NCBI RefSeq assembly: GCF_047730065.1
Contig: NZ_CP159829.1
Coordinates: 558,001-622,000 of the forward strand
DNA: 64,000 nt
DNA from: Njordibacter sp028825405
GTDB taxonomy: Bacteria > Pseudomonadota > Gammaproteobacteria > Pseudomonadales > Balneatricaceae
Reading direction: 5' to 3'
Part shown: piece by piece, positions 24,967-34,350 of the stretch
Layout: each line of letters starts with the position of its first letter
Position numbering within the stretch: the first letter of the stretch is position 1
Position numbers and translations under genes: made by a program
Notes under the pieces: model-generated
Told to the model about the DNA's origin: nothing
What the model saw: only the letters and a program-made list of their open reading frames with translations
Databases searched by the model: none

Positions 24967-26100
24967 TCATCTTAGCTCGTTCATTACAGCTAACATGGCG
25001 GGTAATAGGGCTGCCCCCATGTCACTGCTGCGCTCAGCAGACCAACCGTATCTGGTATCTGGCAAATTAAAATTATCGATAAAAGGCATCTCTAAGGTGA
25101 GTGATAAGCAGTTATAAGTCTGGCCCACTGATGCACTAGCTAAGGAGAGGTTAGCTTCACCTGGAAGGTCTTTCTGGTAGCCATGCTGTGTTTGGTAGTC
25201 TGGGTTGCTAATGAGCAACTGCTTTTTAAAGATTCCTTCTAGTATAGCGAGTCTTGAGTTGTAGGCTGGAATACCTTGGTTATCGACCAAAAACACGTAA
25301 GGAATTTCTTCGTCACCGTGGCAGTCAATAAAAAGATCGACGCCAGTTTCACGCATTTTTTCTTGTGTCAAAAACACTTCAGGACTGCGCTCCATAGATG
25401 CGTCTAACCATTCTCGGTTGAGGTTAACTCCTGCGGCGTTAGTGCGCAGGTGGCCGCGCACGCTTCCATCTGGGTTCATGTTGGGAATAATATAAAATAC
25501 GCAGTGTTGCAGTAGTGTGCGGCTGCATGCATCATTGGCATCAAGAAGTTTTTGTAGTAAACCCTCGATGGCAAATTCTGCCATGGTTTCCCCTGGGTGT
25601 TGTCGAGCTGTTAACCAAATTTTACGTTTGTTTGGCAGTGCCTCACCAATCGTCAACAGACTTAAAGGCCTGCCATCTAAAGTGCTACCTAGGGTGGTTA
25701 GCTCACACAAGTTGCTAGTCTGTGCCCACCCAATAAGATCCTGATGCCGCTCCCAAGAGTAGGGTGTAAAATAGCTATACCAAACTAAGTCATGGTCTGC
25801 GGCATGGTTAAAAATAAGGCATTCATTTTCGTAGCGAGTGGGGACTCTAAACCATTCTTCTCTGTCATAGGATGCAACGACTTGAAACTTTCCCCAACCT
25901 TCAGGAAAAGCCGAACCTGCTGCATTGATTAAACTGAGTTCTAAGGAGTTCTGATGCTTAGCCCCAGCAATGCTAAAGTGAAACCACTGATAGAAATTGG
26001 ATTGTTTATCATGACATATGGCTAACTCAATAGGATTACTCTGTGCATTGATGACTTTAATGTTGCCACTATCGAAGTGGCTATTAATATGGAATGTCAT
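24967..26100 (-). CDS. M14 family zinc carboxypeptidase (cytosolic carboxypeptidase-like)
   Basis: This 377-residue protein has an N-terminal beta-rich domain (about residues 1-110) and an M14 catalytic domain. Zinc ligands are seen in ARQHPGETMAE (His and Glu) and FIDCHGDEE (His); NPDGSVRGHLRTNAAGVNLNREW gives the substrate-binding Asn-Arg, and LTLEMPF the catalytic Glu. There is no signal peptide, so it is cytoplasmic. The architecture matches the Nna1/AGBL-like M14D group found in many gammaproteobacteria. The physiological substrate is unknown. Confidence 0.9.
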   Translation of the reverse strand: MTFHINSHFDSGNIKVINAQSNPIELAICHDKQSNFYQWFHFSIAGAKHQNSLELSLINAAGSAFPEGWGKFQVVASYDREEWFRVPTRYENECLIFNHAADHDLVWYSYFTPYSWERHQDLIGWAQTSNLCELTTLGSTLDGRPLSLLTIGEALPNKRKIWLTARQHPGETMAEFAIEGLLQKLLDANDACSRTLLQHCVFYIIPNMNPDGSVRGHLRTNAAGVNLNREWLDASMERSPEVFLTQEKMRETGVDLFIDCHGDEEIPYVFLVDNQGIPAYNSRLAILEGIFKKQLLISNPDYQTQHGYQKDLPGEANLSLASASVGQTYNCLSLTLEMPFIDNFNLPDTRYGWSAERSSDMGAALLPAMLAVMNELR

Positions 26101-26491
26101 GTTCGTTTCCTTTTTCTGAATCCAATAGAATATTGTTTATTAGGTTTGGCACAAAATATTAGTCAAACGAATGCTTCAATATTATTTTGATATTGTAGAA
26201 GGTTTGTTAACGTTAAGTTGCACCTATTTTCGATGCTTTTTATGTGCCACCTAAGCTCTGATGAGGGCCTGTGACATTATATTCACGACCTTATAATATG
26301 CAGGGTAGAAAGTATTCAACAGAAGTCATCTAAAATACTGCTAAAACGGTTTCAATGTAATAACTCTAGGCCCTTTTTGGACGCGTTGCTATAGAAATGT
26401 TTTGCAAAAGAATGATCAGCAGCGGAAAAGCTGGCACCAATATTTTGACAGGTATTTTTGACAGGAATTTTTAATACAAACGATGAAAAAA
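26101..26491. other. Intergenic region without recognised gene
   Basis: AT-rich sequence between the carboxypeptidase gene and the tRNA pair. A short direct repeat (TTTTGACAGG twice near 26444-26465) is the only structure noticed. A 72-codon minus-strand ORF here reads through the tRNA-Gln gene and is not considered real. Confidence 0.6.
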
Positions 26492-26566
26492 TGGCTGGGA
26501 TAGCAGGATTCGAACCTGCGCATGACGAGATCAAAACCCGTTGCCTTACCGCTTGGCGATATCCCA
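26492..26566 (-). tRNA. tRNA-Gln (TTG anticodon)
   Basis: Cloverleaf of 75 bases with encoded CCA (26492-26494), acceptor arm TGGGATA pairing with TATCCCA, anticodon loop GGTTTTGATC (anticodon TTG) and T-loop GGTTCGAATCC. It is identical to the tRNA at 30276-30350. Confidence 0.95.
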
Positions 26567-26591
26567 GCAATGTCCAAAGGACAGATCAAAA

Positions 26592-26668
26592 TGGTGGCTA
26601 TGACTAGATTCGAACTAGTGACCCCATCATTATGAGTGATGTGCTCTAACCAACTGAGCTACATAGCC
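26592..26668 (-). tRNA. tRNA-Met, elongator (CAT anticodon)
   Basis: Cloverleaf of 77 bases with encoded CCA (26592-26594), acceptor GGCTATG, D-arm AGCTCAGTTGGTTAGAGC, anticodon loop CTCATAA (CAT) and T-loop AGTTCGAATCT. The A-U-rich anticodon stem fits elongator rather than initiator Met. It lies 25 bases upstream of tRNA-Gln on the same strand. Confidence 0.93.
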
Positions 26669-26759
26669 ATTTCAATCATATTCAAGCACAGTGGCTGCAC
26701 TTGAGGACGCGAATTATTCCTTGTTTTAGGGATGCTGTCAACACCCTCAAACAAAGCTT

Positions 26760-27851
26760 TTAAACATTAAATCTGAAGTGCACCACATCACCGTCTTTTA
26801 CACGGTATTCTTTGCCTTCCAAGCGCCATTTGCCAGCTTCTTTCGCACCTTGTTCTCCGTTACCAGCAATAAAGTCATCATAACCAACGACTTCAGCACG
26901 GATGAATCCTTTTTCAAAATCAGTGTGGATGACCCCCGCGGCTTGCGGTGCCGTAGCATTTTGTTTAACGGTCCAAGCCCGAACTTCTTTCACACCAGCC
27001 GTAAAGTATGTTTGTAAACTGAGTAGTTCGTACCCTGCGCGTATGACACGATCTAGGCCTGGTTCGTTCATACCAATATCAGCTAAAAATTCTCGCTTGT
27101 CTGCATCGTCAAGCTCACTAATTTCGGCTTCAATTTGATTACAAATAGCCACTACTTTGGCACCCTCTGCTGCGGCAAAGGCGTTGACTGCGTCCAGATG
27201 AGGGTTGTCTTCAAAACCATCATCAGCCACATTGGCAATATACATGGTAGGTTTGCTGGTCAGCAGGTGAAAGCCCTTTACCATGTCTAGCTCATCATCG
27301 CTTAAGTCTAAAGTGCGCACTGCAGTGCCTTCACTAAGGGGGCCTGCAAGCTTCTCCAAGAATACCATAGTGGCTTGGGCTTCTTTGTCGCCAGTACGGG
27401 CGATTCGATGCACACGAGCCTTTTGCTTTTCTACAGAGTCCAAGTCGGCTAAGGCCAGTTCCATATTAATGATGCCAATATCGTCAATGGGATCAATGCG
27501 ATTAGCGACGTGAATAACGTTATCATCTTCAAAGCATCGCACAACATGAGCAATGGCATCGGTCTCCCGAATGTTAGCTAAAAATTTGTTACCCAAACCC
27601 TCACCTTTTGATGCGCCTTCCACTAAGCCTGCAATGTCCACAAATTCCATGGTGGTGGGCATGATTCGTTCTGGTTCCACGATCGCTGCTAAAGCTTGTA
27701 AGCGTAGGTCTGGCATGGCCACCACTCCAGCATTGGGCTCAATCGTGCAAAATGGAAAGTTTTCTGCACCAATGCCAGCTTTGGTCAGGGCGTTAAACAG
27801 GGTGGATTTACCCACATTTGGTAGGCCTACGATGCCGCAATTGAATCCCAT
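26760..27851 (-). CDS. ychF: Redox-regulated ATPase/GTPase YchF (OLA1 family)
   Basis: This 363-residue Obg-related P-loop protein preferentially hydrolyses ATP and is linked to ribosomes and stress responses. It has G1 GLPNVGKS (residues 9-16), the G3 region DIAGLVEGASKGEGLGNKFL and the C-terminal TGS-like domain (WTVKQNATAPQAAGVIHTDF). The length is exactly typical. It ends the prs-rplY-pth-ychF-tRNA block that is conserved in gammaproteobacteria. Confidence 0.95.
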   Translation of the reverse strand: MGFNCGIVGLPNVGKSTLFNALTKAGIGAENFPFCTIEPNAGVVAMPDLRLQALAAIVEPERIMPTTMEFVDIAGLVEGASKGEGLGNKFLANIRETDAIAHVVRCFEDDNVIHVANRIDPIDDIGIINMELALADLDSVEKQKARVHRIARTGDKEAQATMVFLEKLAGPLSEGTAVRTLDLSDDELDMVKGFHLLTSKPTMYIANVADDGFEDNPHLDAVNAFAAAEGAKVVAICNQIEAEISELDDADKREFLADIGMNEPGLDRVIRAGYELLSLQTYFTAGVKEVRAWTVKQNATAPQAAGVIHTDFEKGFIRAEVVGYDDFIAGNGEQGAKEAGKWRLEGKEYRVKDGDVVHFRFNV

Positions 27852-27886
27852 GGGATACCTCTAGTCATGTTAATTAGATCGCTGGT

Positions 27887-28483
27887 TTAACTCGTGTGTA
27901 GATCGTTCATCGCTTTTTGCCATTGCCCAGAAATGGCATCTGACATTGCTTTAATTGCTTTTTCCATTGAATGGTCAATACTAATGCGTTCTTCAAGGGG
28001 TGCTTTTTTCAATACATAATTAGTCACTAGCTTGGCATCACCAGGGTGGCCTATACCTAAGCGTAAACGATGAAAATTCTTGTCGCCACTGCGCTTATTG
28101 ATAATATCTCGCAAACCGTTATGGCCCCCATGACCCCCACCTAATTTAAGGCGGGCTGTGCCAGGAGGTAAGTCCAATTCGTCATGGGCTACAAGCATAT
28201 GCTGGGTGTCGATTTTATAAAAGTTGCACAGGGCTTGGACAGACTGCCCACTTAAATTCATAAAAGTATGAGGAATCAGTAAATGTACTTTATGACCCGC
28301 TACAAGACCTTGCCCATAGTCGCCAAAAAAACGCTTTTCTGGAGCCAAAGCAATACCTTCAGTCCGAGCTAATTGTGCGAGCCAGTCTTGGCCTGCGTTA
28401 TGCCGAGTGTGCTCGTATTTAACACCAGGGTTACCTAAGCCAACAATAAGTTTGATGGGTTCAGCAGGCAGAGTATTAGACAT
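27887..28483 (-). CDS. pth: Peptidyl-tRNA hydrolase
   Basis: This enzyme of about 198 residues releases peptides from prematurely dissociated peptidyl-tRNA. Key residues are visible: Asn18 in GLGNPG, catalytic His28 in HTRHNAG, Asp in HDELDLPPG and Asn in GGGHGGHNGLRDI. I chose ATG 28483 (MSNTLPAEP); a TTG at 28498 would add five residues and run into the upstream terminator. It lies between rplY and ychF. Confidence 0.94.
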   Translation of the reverse strand: MSNTLPAEPIKLIVGLGNPGVKYEHTRHNAGQDWLAQLARTEGIALAPEKRFFGDYGQGLVAGHKVHLLIPHTFMNLSGQSVQALCNFYKIDTQHMLVAHDELDLPPGTARLKLGGGHGGHNGLRDIINKRSGDKNFHRLRLGIGHPGDAKLVTNYVLKKAPLEERISIDHSMEKAIKAMSDAISGQWQKAMNDLHTS

Positions 28484-28498
28484 AGTCACAGGTTCCAA

Positions 28499-28536
28499 AT
28501 AAAAACGCCCTTGCTAAATCAATAACAAAGGCGTTT
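28499..28536 (-). terminator. Rho-independent terminator after rplY
   Basis: On the minus strand AAACGCCTTTG (28536-28526) pairs with CAAGGGCGTTT (28513-28503) and runs into TTTATTT. It follows the rplY stop and precedes pth, so it should reduce pth-ychF readthrough. Confidence 0.7.
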
Positions 28537-28565
28537 ATGACAACAACAACTAAACGCTGCTGGTT

Positions 28566-29156
28566 TTAATTACCTTTGGCACCAGCAATCGTAGCAATTG
28601 CTTGGTTGTGGTCTTCACCTAGGCGCAGAGCGCGCACAGTAACACCCTTTGGTAGCTGAATGTCTGAAAGGTGGACAATGCCACCAATAGGCACATCTTG
28701 CATGTCTACGGTTACAAATTCTGGTAGATTCGCAGCTAAACAAGTAATTTCAACTTCACTTTGAGCATGAGATACCGTGCCACCACCAATCTTTATGGAT
28801 GGAGCTGAGGCTTCGTTGATGAACTTGATAGGCACTAAAATGTGAATCAAGTTGGACTTAGTCACACGCAAGAAATCAACGTGTTGAATTTCTTGCTTGG
28901 CTGGGTGACGCTGTAAATCCTTAACAATAACAGGCTCTTCTTTGCCGCCAACGTTAAGGGTAATGACAGAGCTATAAAAGCCATCTGTTTCAGAAGCTTT
29001 CCAAAGGTCTTTGTGAATCAAAGTGATGGATTGAGGCTTCTTGTTCTTGGCACCACCAAAAACGATAGCAGGTGTGCCACCGGATAGACGACGTAGGCGG
29101 CGGCTCGCACCTTTCCCCAAGTCATCACGGGCTTCAGCATTTAGAGAGATAGACAT
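28566..29156 (-). CDS. rplY: 50S ribosomal protein L25 (long Ctc/TL5 form)
   Basis: This 196-residue protein binds 5S rRNA in the large subunit. Residues about 1-95 match L25 (RDDLGKGASRRLRR, TPAIVFGG, HVDFLRV). The C-terminal half (about 96-190) is the extra TL5/Ctc beta domain (VEITCLAANLPEFVTVDM, GGIVHLSDIQLPKGV). It lies between prs and pth, the standard gammaproteobacterial order. Confidence 0.95.
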   Translation of the reverse strand: MSISLNAEARDDLGKGASRRLRRLSGGTPAIVFGGAKNKKPQSITLIHKDLWKASETDGFYSSVITLNVGGKEEPVIVKDLQRHPAKQEIQHVDFLRVTKSNLIHILVPIKFINEASAPSIKIGGGTVSHAQSEVEITCLAANLPEFVTVDMQDVPIGGIVHLSDIQLPKGVTVRALRLGEDHNQAIATIAGAKGN

Positions 29157-29267
29157 TTGTCTTTCCTTTTTTTATGGTCCTGGGCACTTGCGACCGGTGC
29201 ACGATAGGACGGTTAAGATGGCCTGTTAAAAGGCCGTTAATACTAGTGCGAAGTTTGCAGCCTAAAT

Positions 29268-30212
29268 TTAGGTACGAAACATGGCACTAATGGATTCTTC
29301 ATTACAAACCCGGCGCACTGACTCGGCTAATAGGTCTGCCATGGTCAGTTGACGAATACTGCCACAGGCCTTACTTGCTGCTGATAGCGGTATAGTGTCT
29401 GTGACCACTAGCTCGTCTAGGGCCGAATTAATAATGTTATCTACAGCTGGACCTGATAATACTGGATGGGTAGCGTAGGCTATGACCCGTTTGGCACCAT
29501 TGGCCTTTAGGGCATCTGCTGCTTTACACAAAGTACCAGCGGTGTCACACATATCATCAACCAAAATACAGGTGCGGTCTGTCACATCACCAATAATATG
29601 CATGATTTGTGATTCATTAGCTTTTTCACGCCGTTTATCAATAATGGCTAAATCGGTGTCCAGTTGCTTAGCTACAGCTCGCGCACGAACTACGCCACCA
29701 ACATCTGGAGAAACGACTAGAGGATGGTCATAGTCTTGATTGGTGATCTCGTCCAATAACACAGGAGATCCAAACACGTTGTCTACTGGGATATCAAAAA
29801 AGCCTTGAATCTGTTCGGCGTGTAAGTCAACGGTCAGCACCCGATCAATGCCAGAGCGGGCCATCATGTTAGCCACAACACGGGCACTAATAGGCACGCG
29901 TGCGGAGCGAGGACGACGATCTTGGCGCGCGTAGCCGAAGTAAGGCACAACTGCAGTGACGCGAGCCGCAGATGCGCGGCGCATGGCATCAGCCATTAAG
30001 ATGAGTTCCATCAAATTGGTGTTAGTTGGAGCGCAAGTTGGCTGGATGATGAACACATCCTTACCCCGCACGTCTTCCAGCAATTCAATGGCACATTCAC
30101 CATCACTAAAAGTGGCCACTTTCGCTTTACCTAATGGAACACCCAAACGATCTACTACCATTTGAGCTAACGCTGGATGAGCACTACCGGTAAAAACTTT
30201 AAGTTTTGACAC
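29268..30212 (-). CDS. prs: Ribose-phosphate pyrophosphokinase (PRPP synthetase)
   Basis: This 314-residue enzyme makes PRPP from ribose 5-phosphate and ATP for nucleotide, His, Trp and NAD synthesis. Conserved parts are IIQPTCAPTNTNLMELI, the catalytic flexible loop YFGYARQDRRPRSARVPISAR (split here for reading), DLHAEQIQGFFDIPVDN and the PRPP-binding ILVDDMCDTAGT. The length is typical. It follows tRNA-Gln by about 60 bases. Confidence 0.96.
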   Translation of the reverse strand: MSKLKVFTGSAHPALAQMVVDRLGVPLGKAKVATFSDGECAIELLEDVRGKDVFIIQPTCAPTNTNLMELILMADAMRRASAARVTAVVPYFGYARQDRRPRSARVPISARVVANMMARSGIDRVLTVDLHAEQIQGFFDIPVDNVFGSPVLLDEITNQDYDHPLVVSPDVGGVVRARAVAKQLDTDLAIIDKRREKANESQIMHIIGDVTDRTCILVDDMCDTAGTLCKAADALKANGAKRVIAYATHPVLSGPAVDNIINSALDELVVTDTIPLSAASKACGSIRQLTMADLLAESVRRVCNEESISAMFRT

Positions 30213-30275
30213 CTTTTGAACCTATGCTTTTATAGTTATATTGCGGCAGAGGCTAACGCCTATGCCGGTTTAAAG

Positions 30276-30350
30276 TGGCTGGGATAGCAGGATTCGAACC
30301 TGCGCATGACGAGATCAAAACCCGTTGCCTTACCGCTTGGCGATATCCCA
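30276..30350 (-). tRNA. tRNA-Gln (TTG anticodon), second copy
   Basis: Base-for-base identical over 75 positions to the tRNA-Gln at 26492-26566, including encoded CCA. It lies between lolB and prs on the same strand, the usual place for this tRNA. Confidence 0.95.
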
Positions 30351-30408
30351 TAAATTTCAGGCGCATATTTTCGCTGAAACTGTATCTTATGTCAACAATA
30401 TTCGTGGT

Positions 30409-31104
30409 TTACCCCGCCTTTGGAGTCGCTATGAAATTAGGGTTCAGACGTGGAAATGGGAATAAATTAAACCAGCTTTTAAGCACCAAAACTAAGCGTA
30501 TGTCGGCCCCAACAACTTCTATTTTCTTAGGCATGGGCAAGCCTGTCACGTTGCTGTAAGAATGATACTTAACTTTCCAACCTGATTGTTCAATCGTTGA
30601 TGCTTCACCCTCTGCGTTGTATGTCATTTTGGTGGCAGTATCTGGGTGTGGAATGCCTCTGACCCAATATCTTAATTCCTCCATGGGAAATTCCCAATCA
30701 AATGTTTGTTTAAACAAAGCTTCAACAGAGTCTGCCACTAGCTTGTCTGTGCTACTGGTGGCCATGACCAGGCCGGGCGTTCCCTCTATGTAGAGTTGGC
30801 CACTACCTAAAGGCCCATTGATTAACAAATCAAAATAGCCTGATCTTTGGCGCCAAGTGAGCAAACCTGAATTATTTTTATCATTGGTATACACCGCTAA
30901 CTTGCCTTCCACATCCCATTGCACAAGCTTTTCTAACTCAGTCAATTTGTGTGAAAAAGGAGCGTAAGCGTGACTTGGTGGGGGCTGAGTACTGGTCGTG
31001 GGTGCATTGCTACAAGCGGCTATGGCTGCACAAATTAATCCTAAAAAGGTTAACCTTGTGAGGCTAACGTAACGACTAGTCACTATGGAATTCATTTTGT
31101 GCAT
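30409..31104 (-). CDS. lolB: Outer-membrane lipoprotein insertase LolB
   Basis: This 231-residue lipoprotein accepts lipoproteins from LolA and inserts them into the outer membrane. The signal peptide ends in lipobox AIAAC (Cys about residue 31). The mature part contains WDVEGKLAVYTNDKNNSGLLTW and NGPLGSGQLYIEGTPG, typical of LolB. The start may be the ATG at 31104 or three codons later (MNSIV). It overlaps the TPR gene by 29 bases. ispE, which normally follows lolB, is absent; tRNA-Gln comes next. Confidence 0.9.
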   Translation of the reverse strand: MHKMNSIVTSRYVSLTRLTFLGLICAAIAACSNAPTTSTQPPPSHAYAPFSHKLTELEKLVQWDVEGKLAVYTNDKNNSGLLTWRQRSGYFDLLINGPLGSGQLYIEGTPGLVMATSSTDKLVADSVEALFKQTFDWEFPMEELRYWVRGIPHPDTATKMTYNAEGEASTIEQSGWKVKYHSYSNVTGLPMPKKIEVVGADIRLVLVLKSWFNLFPFPRLNPNFIATPKAG

Positions 31105-32824
31105 CCAATATTGCTTGTTTAATTAAGGCATTATCTGGCTCAATGCTGAGGGCCAAATTCCATGTTTTAAAGGCGCCTTTTGTGTCTCCCAGAGCCCATT
31201 GTACTACGCCCAAGTGGGCCGCTATTTCTGCAGCTGGCATTATATCATAGGCCTTAGTGAGCAAGGTTAGAGATTGCCTTAAATGCCCTAGCCGATAGCT
31301 GACCCATCCAAGACTATCTATGATGGCAGCATTTTCAGGTTCATTGGCTAAGGCCTTGCGAATTAACGATTCAGCCTCGGTTAGTTTGATGCCTCGATCA
31401 GCATAGGCATAACCTAAGGCATTAAGTGCGTTGGTATGATTGGGATCGATGTCAATAATCCGCTGCAACATAAACTCGGTGCTGCTAAATTGGTGAAGTG
31501 ATTGTGCGAGTAGCGCATAGCCGTACAAAAGAGGGATATGGTCAGGGTATTCTTTAAGTCCAGCTTGGTAGGCTAGTTCAGCTGATTTAGGGTCATCCAA
31601 GTCCTGCAAATACTGACTTTCTAGGGTAAAAAGATCAGCTGCTAAATCTGGATTTTGAAGTCGTAATTGTTGAAAATGCTGGATGCTTTGGGGGATGTCA
31701 GGATTTTCTAGATCAAGCAAAAGGCTGATGGCATTTAATCGATCAGGCCCCTTGGTCACTTGCTGCAAATAATTCACAGCTTGGGTTGGGAGATCTTCCC
31801 GCAAGGCACTCAAGCCCAAGTAATAATAGGCGCTATGGCTATCTGGATTTAGTTCTAGCACTTGCTGTAAATGGCGATAAGCCATTGCAGAGTCATGATT
31901 TTCATAAGCCAGTAGGCCTGCAGAATAACTATAACTGAGATCTTTAGGGTAACGCTTTGTTAGCTCATCAAAATACTTATAAGCTCTCTGATATTGCGTC
32001 AGTAAGGTAAGCACTTGAGCATGCAGGGTAATTAAATGTCGGGGAGCTTTGATTAATGGTTGGGTGAATTGGTTTAAATAAGTATCTGCAGCCTGAGTTT
32101 GCTGATTGGCAATTAATAACTCTCCATAAACTACCTGTGCTTGCAAATATTGGGAGTCCTGAGCTAAAGCTTGACCTACGTGGATGATGGCTGCGTCTGT
32201 TTGCTCTGCGTGCTGCGCTAATAGAGCTAAGGCAAGGTGGAGTTGTTTGCGCTTGGGGTAGATGTCAAGCCAAGCGTTAAAGGCTTGTTGCAAATCTGCC
32301 TGTGTTGTACTCGTATGGTTAATGCTTAAGCTAGTAACGTGGGTTAAGCCATCTCCACCACCGCGTTTAAGTTCCTCAGCTAGGGCCTGTAAAGCGGGTT
32401 CAAACTGCTCCATAACTGCTTCTGATTGAGCGATGTATTGCCATGGTACTGGATCTTGGGGTGAGATCTGGGTCCACACGAGACTGGTCTGCTTTACTAA
32501 ACGTGGGTTTTGGGAAAATTGTGCCAGGTAGGTGGCTCTTTTTGCTGTATCCAAATCCTGAGTGGATTGGGCAACATCAAGCAGATGCAAAGTGGCCGCC
32601 TCACTGTCTCCTCTTTGTAGGGAAAATTCGCCTACTAAGAGATCTGATAAATTTTCACTAGTTAGGCTGGCTGGAGTCTGAGATTGCGGCTCAACTGACG
32701 ATGGTTGAGTTGATTTTATGGGGTTGCTGCAGTTCACAATAAACGCGCAGGCTATGCCAATACCCAAACAGCGCAGAGGCAACTGGCGGCAATTAAAGCG
32801 AGTATTAAAAGACAAAAGTGGCAT
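31076..32824 (-). CDS. Tetratricopeptide repeat lipoprotein (between hemA and lolB)
   Basis: This 582-residue protein has a lipoprotein-type signal (FIVNC near residue 32) and at least eight TPR-like helical pairs; clear repeats are in the segments around YLQAQVVYGELLIANQQTQA, PDSHSAYYYLGLSAL and TNALNALGYAYADRGIKL. TPR proteins act as scaffolds. Genes of this type sit between hemA and lolB in pseudomonads and relatives, with no fixed biochemical role. It is divergent from hemA across 248 bases. Confidence 0.88.
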   Translation of the reverse strand: MPLLSFNTRFNCRQLPLRCLGIGIACAFIVNCSNPIKSTQPSSVEPQSQTPASLTSENLSDLLVGEFSLQRGDSEAATLHLLDVAQSTQDLDTAKRATYLAQFSQNPRLVKQTSLVWTQISPQDPVPWQYIAQSEAVMEQFEPALQALAEELKRGGGDGLTHVTSLSINHTSTTQADLQQAFNAWLDIYPKRKQLHLALALLAQHAEQTDAAIIHVGQALAQDSQYLQAQVVYGELLIANQQTQAADTYLNQFTQPLIKAPRHLITLHAQVLTLLTQYQRAYKYFDELTKRYPKDLSYSYSAGLLAYENHDSAMAYRHLQQVLELNPDSHSAYYYLGLSALREDLPTQAVNYLQQVTKGPDRLNAISLLLDLENPDIPQSIQHFQQLRLQNPDLAADLFTLESQYLQDLDDPKSAELAYQAGLKEYPDHIPLLYGYALLAQSLHQFSSTEFMLQRIIDIDPNHTNALNALGYAYADRGIKLTEAESLIRKALANEPENAAIIDSLGWVSYRLGHLRQSLTLLTKAYDIMPAAEIAAHLGVVQWALGDTKGAFKTWNLALSIEPDNALIKQAILDAQNEFHSD

Positions 32825-33028
32825 TAATGTGATGATTCTTTGATGATCTAATAATCGTCAAGTGTAACAAATAGAAACCTTTGCACAATACCACTGGCAA
32901 GATTAGGTTTTTAAAACTAGGTATCAATTAGCGACTTAGCTGATCACTAACTGTGTATCGGGACCTAGATGGCTTTCAGTTCTCTATGGGAGCAAGTAAG
33001 TTTCGGGTACAATCACAACTTTATTAGC

Positions 33029-33034
33029 TATAAT
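33029..33034 (+). promoter_or_regulatory. -10 box of hemA
   Basis: TATAAT lies 39 bases upstream of the hemA ATG; the -35 position (GGTACA, 33006-33011) is poor. It is embedded in a small inverted repeat (TTAGCTATAATAGCT). Confidence 0.4.
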
Positions 33035-33072
33035 AGCTCAATCCAATTATTTGGCACCTGCACAGCATCTCC

Positions 33073-34350
33073 ATGACATTGTTTGTATTTGGCATTAATC
33101 ACACCACCGCCCCTGTTGATGTGCGTGAAAAACTAGCTTTTGCGCCTGAAATTACAGCCACGGCCCTGCACCAGTTAGTGGCTCAAAGTGCTGTGTCAGA
33201 AGCCGCGATTTTGTCAACGTGCAATCGCACTGAAGTCTATGGCAGGCTTTCTATGGATGCCATGCCAGTTGAAGAACACCATCAGGTCATAGCCCAGTGG
33301 TTATCTGAATTTCATCAGGTGCCCCTGCATCAAGTTGAGAATCACAGCTACTTTCAGCAAGCTGGCCAAGCAGTAAAACACATGATGCGTGTAGCGAGTG
33401 GATTGGACTCAATGGTGTTGGGTGAACCGCAAATATTAGGCCAATTAAAATCTAGTTTTTCCGTAGCACGACAAGAAAAAACAGCGACAAGTCATTTAAT
33501 ACGCATGTTTCAAAGTGCCTTTAATATGGCTAAGTATGTGCGTACCCATACAGCGATTGGGGAGAATCCAGTCTCTGTGGCTTATGCTGCCGTGGCTATG
33601 GCAAAGCAAATTTTTGCACGCTTAGAAGACCAAACAGCATTGCTTATTGGCGCTGGTGAAACCATAGAACTTGTGGCTCGACATTTACATGATGCAGGCT
33701 TAAAGAAAATTATTGTGGCTAATCGGACCTTAGCGCGGGCGCAGGAATTGGCGCATGAGTTTAATGCCCAAGCGGTCTTACTGGCTGATATTCCTGATCA
33801 CTTAGCCGAGGCTGATATTGTGATTTCTTCTACTGCGAGTCAATTGCCGATATTAGGCAAAGGCGCCGTAGAAAGAGCCCTTAAGCAACGTAAGCACCAA
33901 TTAATGTTTATGGTAGATATCGCTGTTCCACGTGACATTGAAGCAGAAGTGGGTGATTTAGATGATGTCTATTTATACACCGTTGATGATTTAAAAGACG
34001 TAATAGATGAAGGTGTGCGTTCTCGGCAGGAGGCCGCTAAAGTGGCCGAGGTGATGATTGAAGAGGGACTTGCTACCTATTTAGAAACAGAGCGGTCCTT
34101 GGATGCTGTGGGTAGCATCCGGGATTATCGGCAACGTATGGAAGCCCTGCGAGATGTTGAGCTTGAGCGAGCCATGGCGCTTTTGGCCAAAGGAGAAGAG
34201 CCACATCTGGTGATGCAACGTCTTGCCAGAGGCTTAACCAATAAAATGATGCATGCACCCACAGTGCAAATAAAGAAAGCCAGTGCCCTAGGAGACGAAG
34301 AAAGCCTAGGGTTATTGCAAACCATGTTTGATTTGAATAAAACTCTATGA
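33073..34350 (+). CDS. hemA: Glutamyl-tRNA reductase
   Basis: This 425-residue enzyme catalyses the first committed step of tetrapyrrole synthesis by the C5 route, reducing glutamyl-tRNA to glutamate semialdehyde. The catalytic Cys50 is in ILSTCNRTEVYGR, the opening GINHTTAPVDVREKLAF is typical, and MVLGEPQILGQLK and the NADPH site LIGAGETIELVARHL are present. The length matches the family. prfA overlaps its stop (ATGA), the classical hemA-prfA-prmC order. Confidence 0.96.
   Translation: MTLFVFGINHTTAPVDVREKLAFAPEITATALHQLVAQSAVSEAAILSTCNRTEVYGRLSMDAMPVEEHHQVIAQWLSEFHQVPLHQVENHSYFQQAGQAVKHMMRVASGLDSMVLGEPQILGQLKSSFSVARQEKTATSHLIRMFQSAFNMAKYVRTHTAIGENPVSVAYAAVAMAKQIFARLEDQTALLIGAGETIELVARHLHDAGLKKIIVANRTLARAQELAHEFNAQAVLLADIPDHLAEADIVISSTASQLPILGKGAVERALKQRKHQLMFMVDIAVPRDIEAEVGDLDDVYLYTVDDLKDVIDEGVRSRQEAAKVAEVMIEEGLATYLETERSLDAVGSIRDYRQRMEALRDVELERAMALLAKGEEPHLVMQRLARGLTNKMMHAPTVQIKKASALGDEESLGLLQTMFDLNKTL

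Noticed and set aside
26352..26570. 72-codon minus-strand ORF overlapping tRNA-Gln
   Set aside because: It reads through the tRNA gene and has no ribosome binding site or known relatives; it is an artefact of the tRNA sequence.
26492..30350. Genomic island between the two tRNA-Gln copies
   Set aside because: The content is the standard housekeeping set prs, rplY, pth, ychF, with no integrase; the repeats are tRNA genes, not attachment sites.
30275..30559. 94-codon ORF beginning MAGIAGFEPAHDEIK
   Set aside because: It is a readthrough of tRNA-Gln and antisense to lolB; a known type of spurious annotation.
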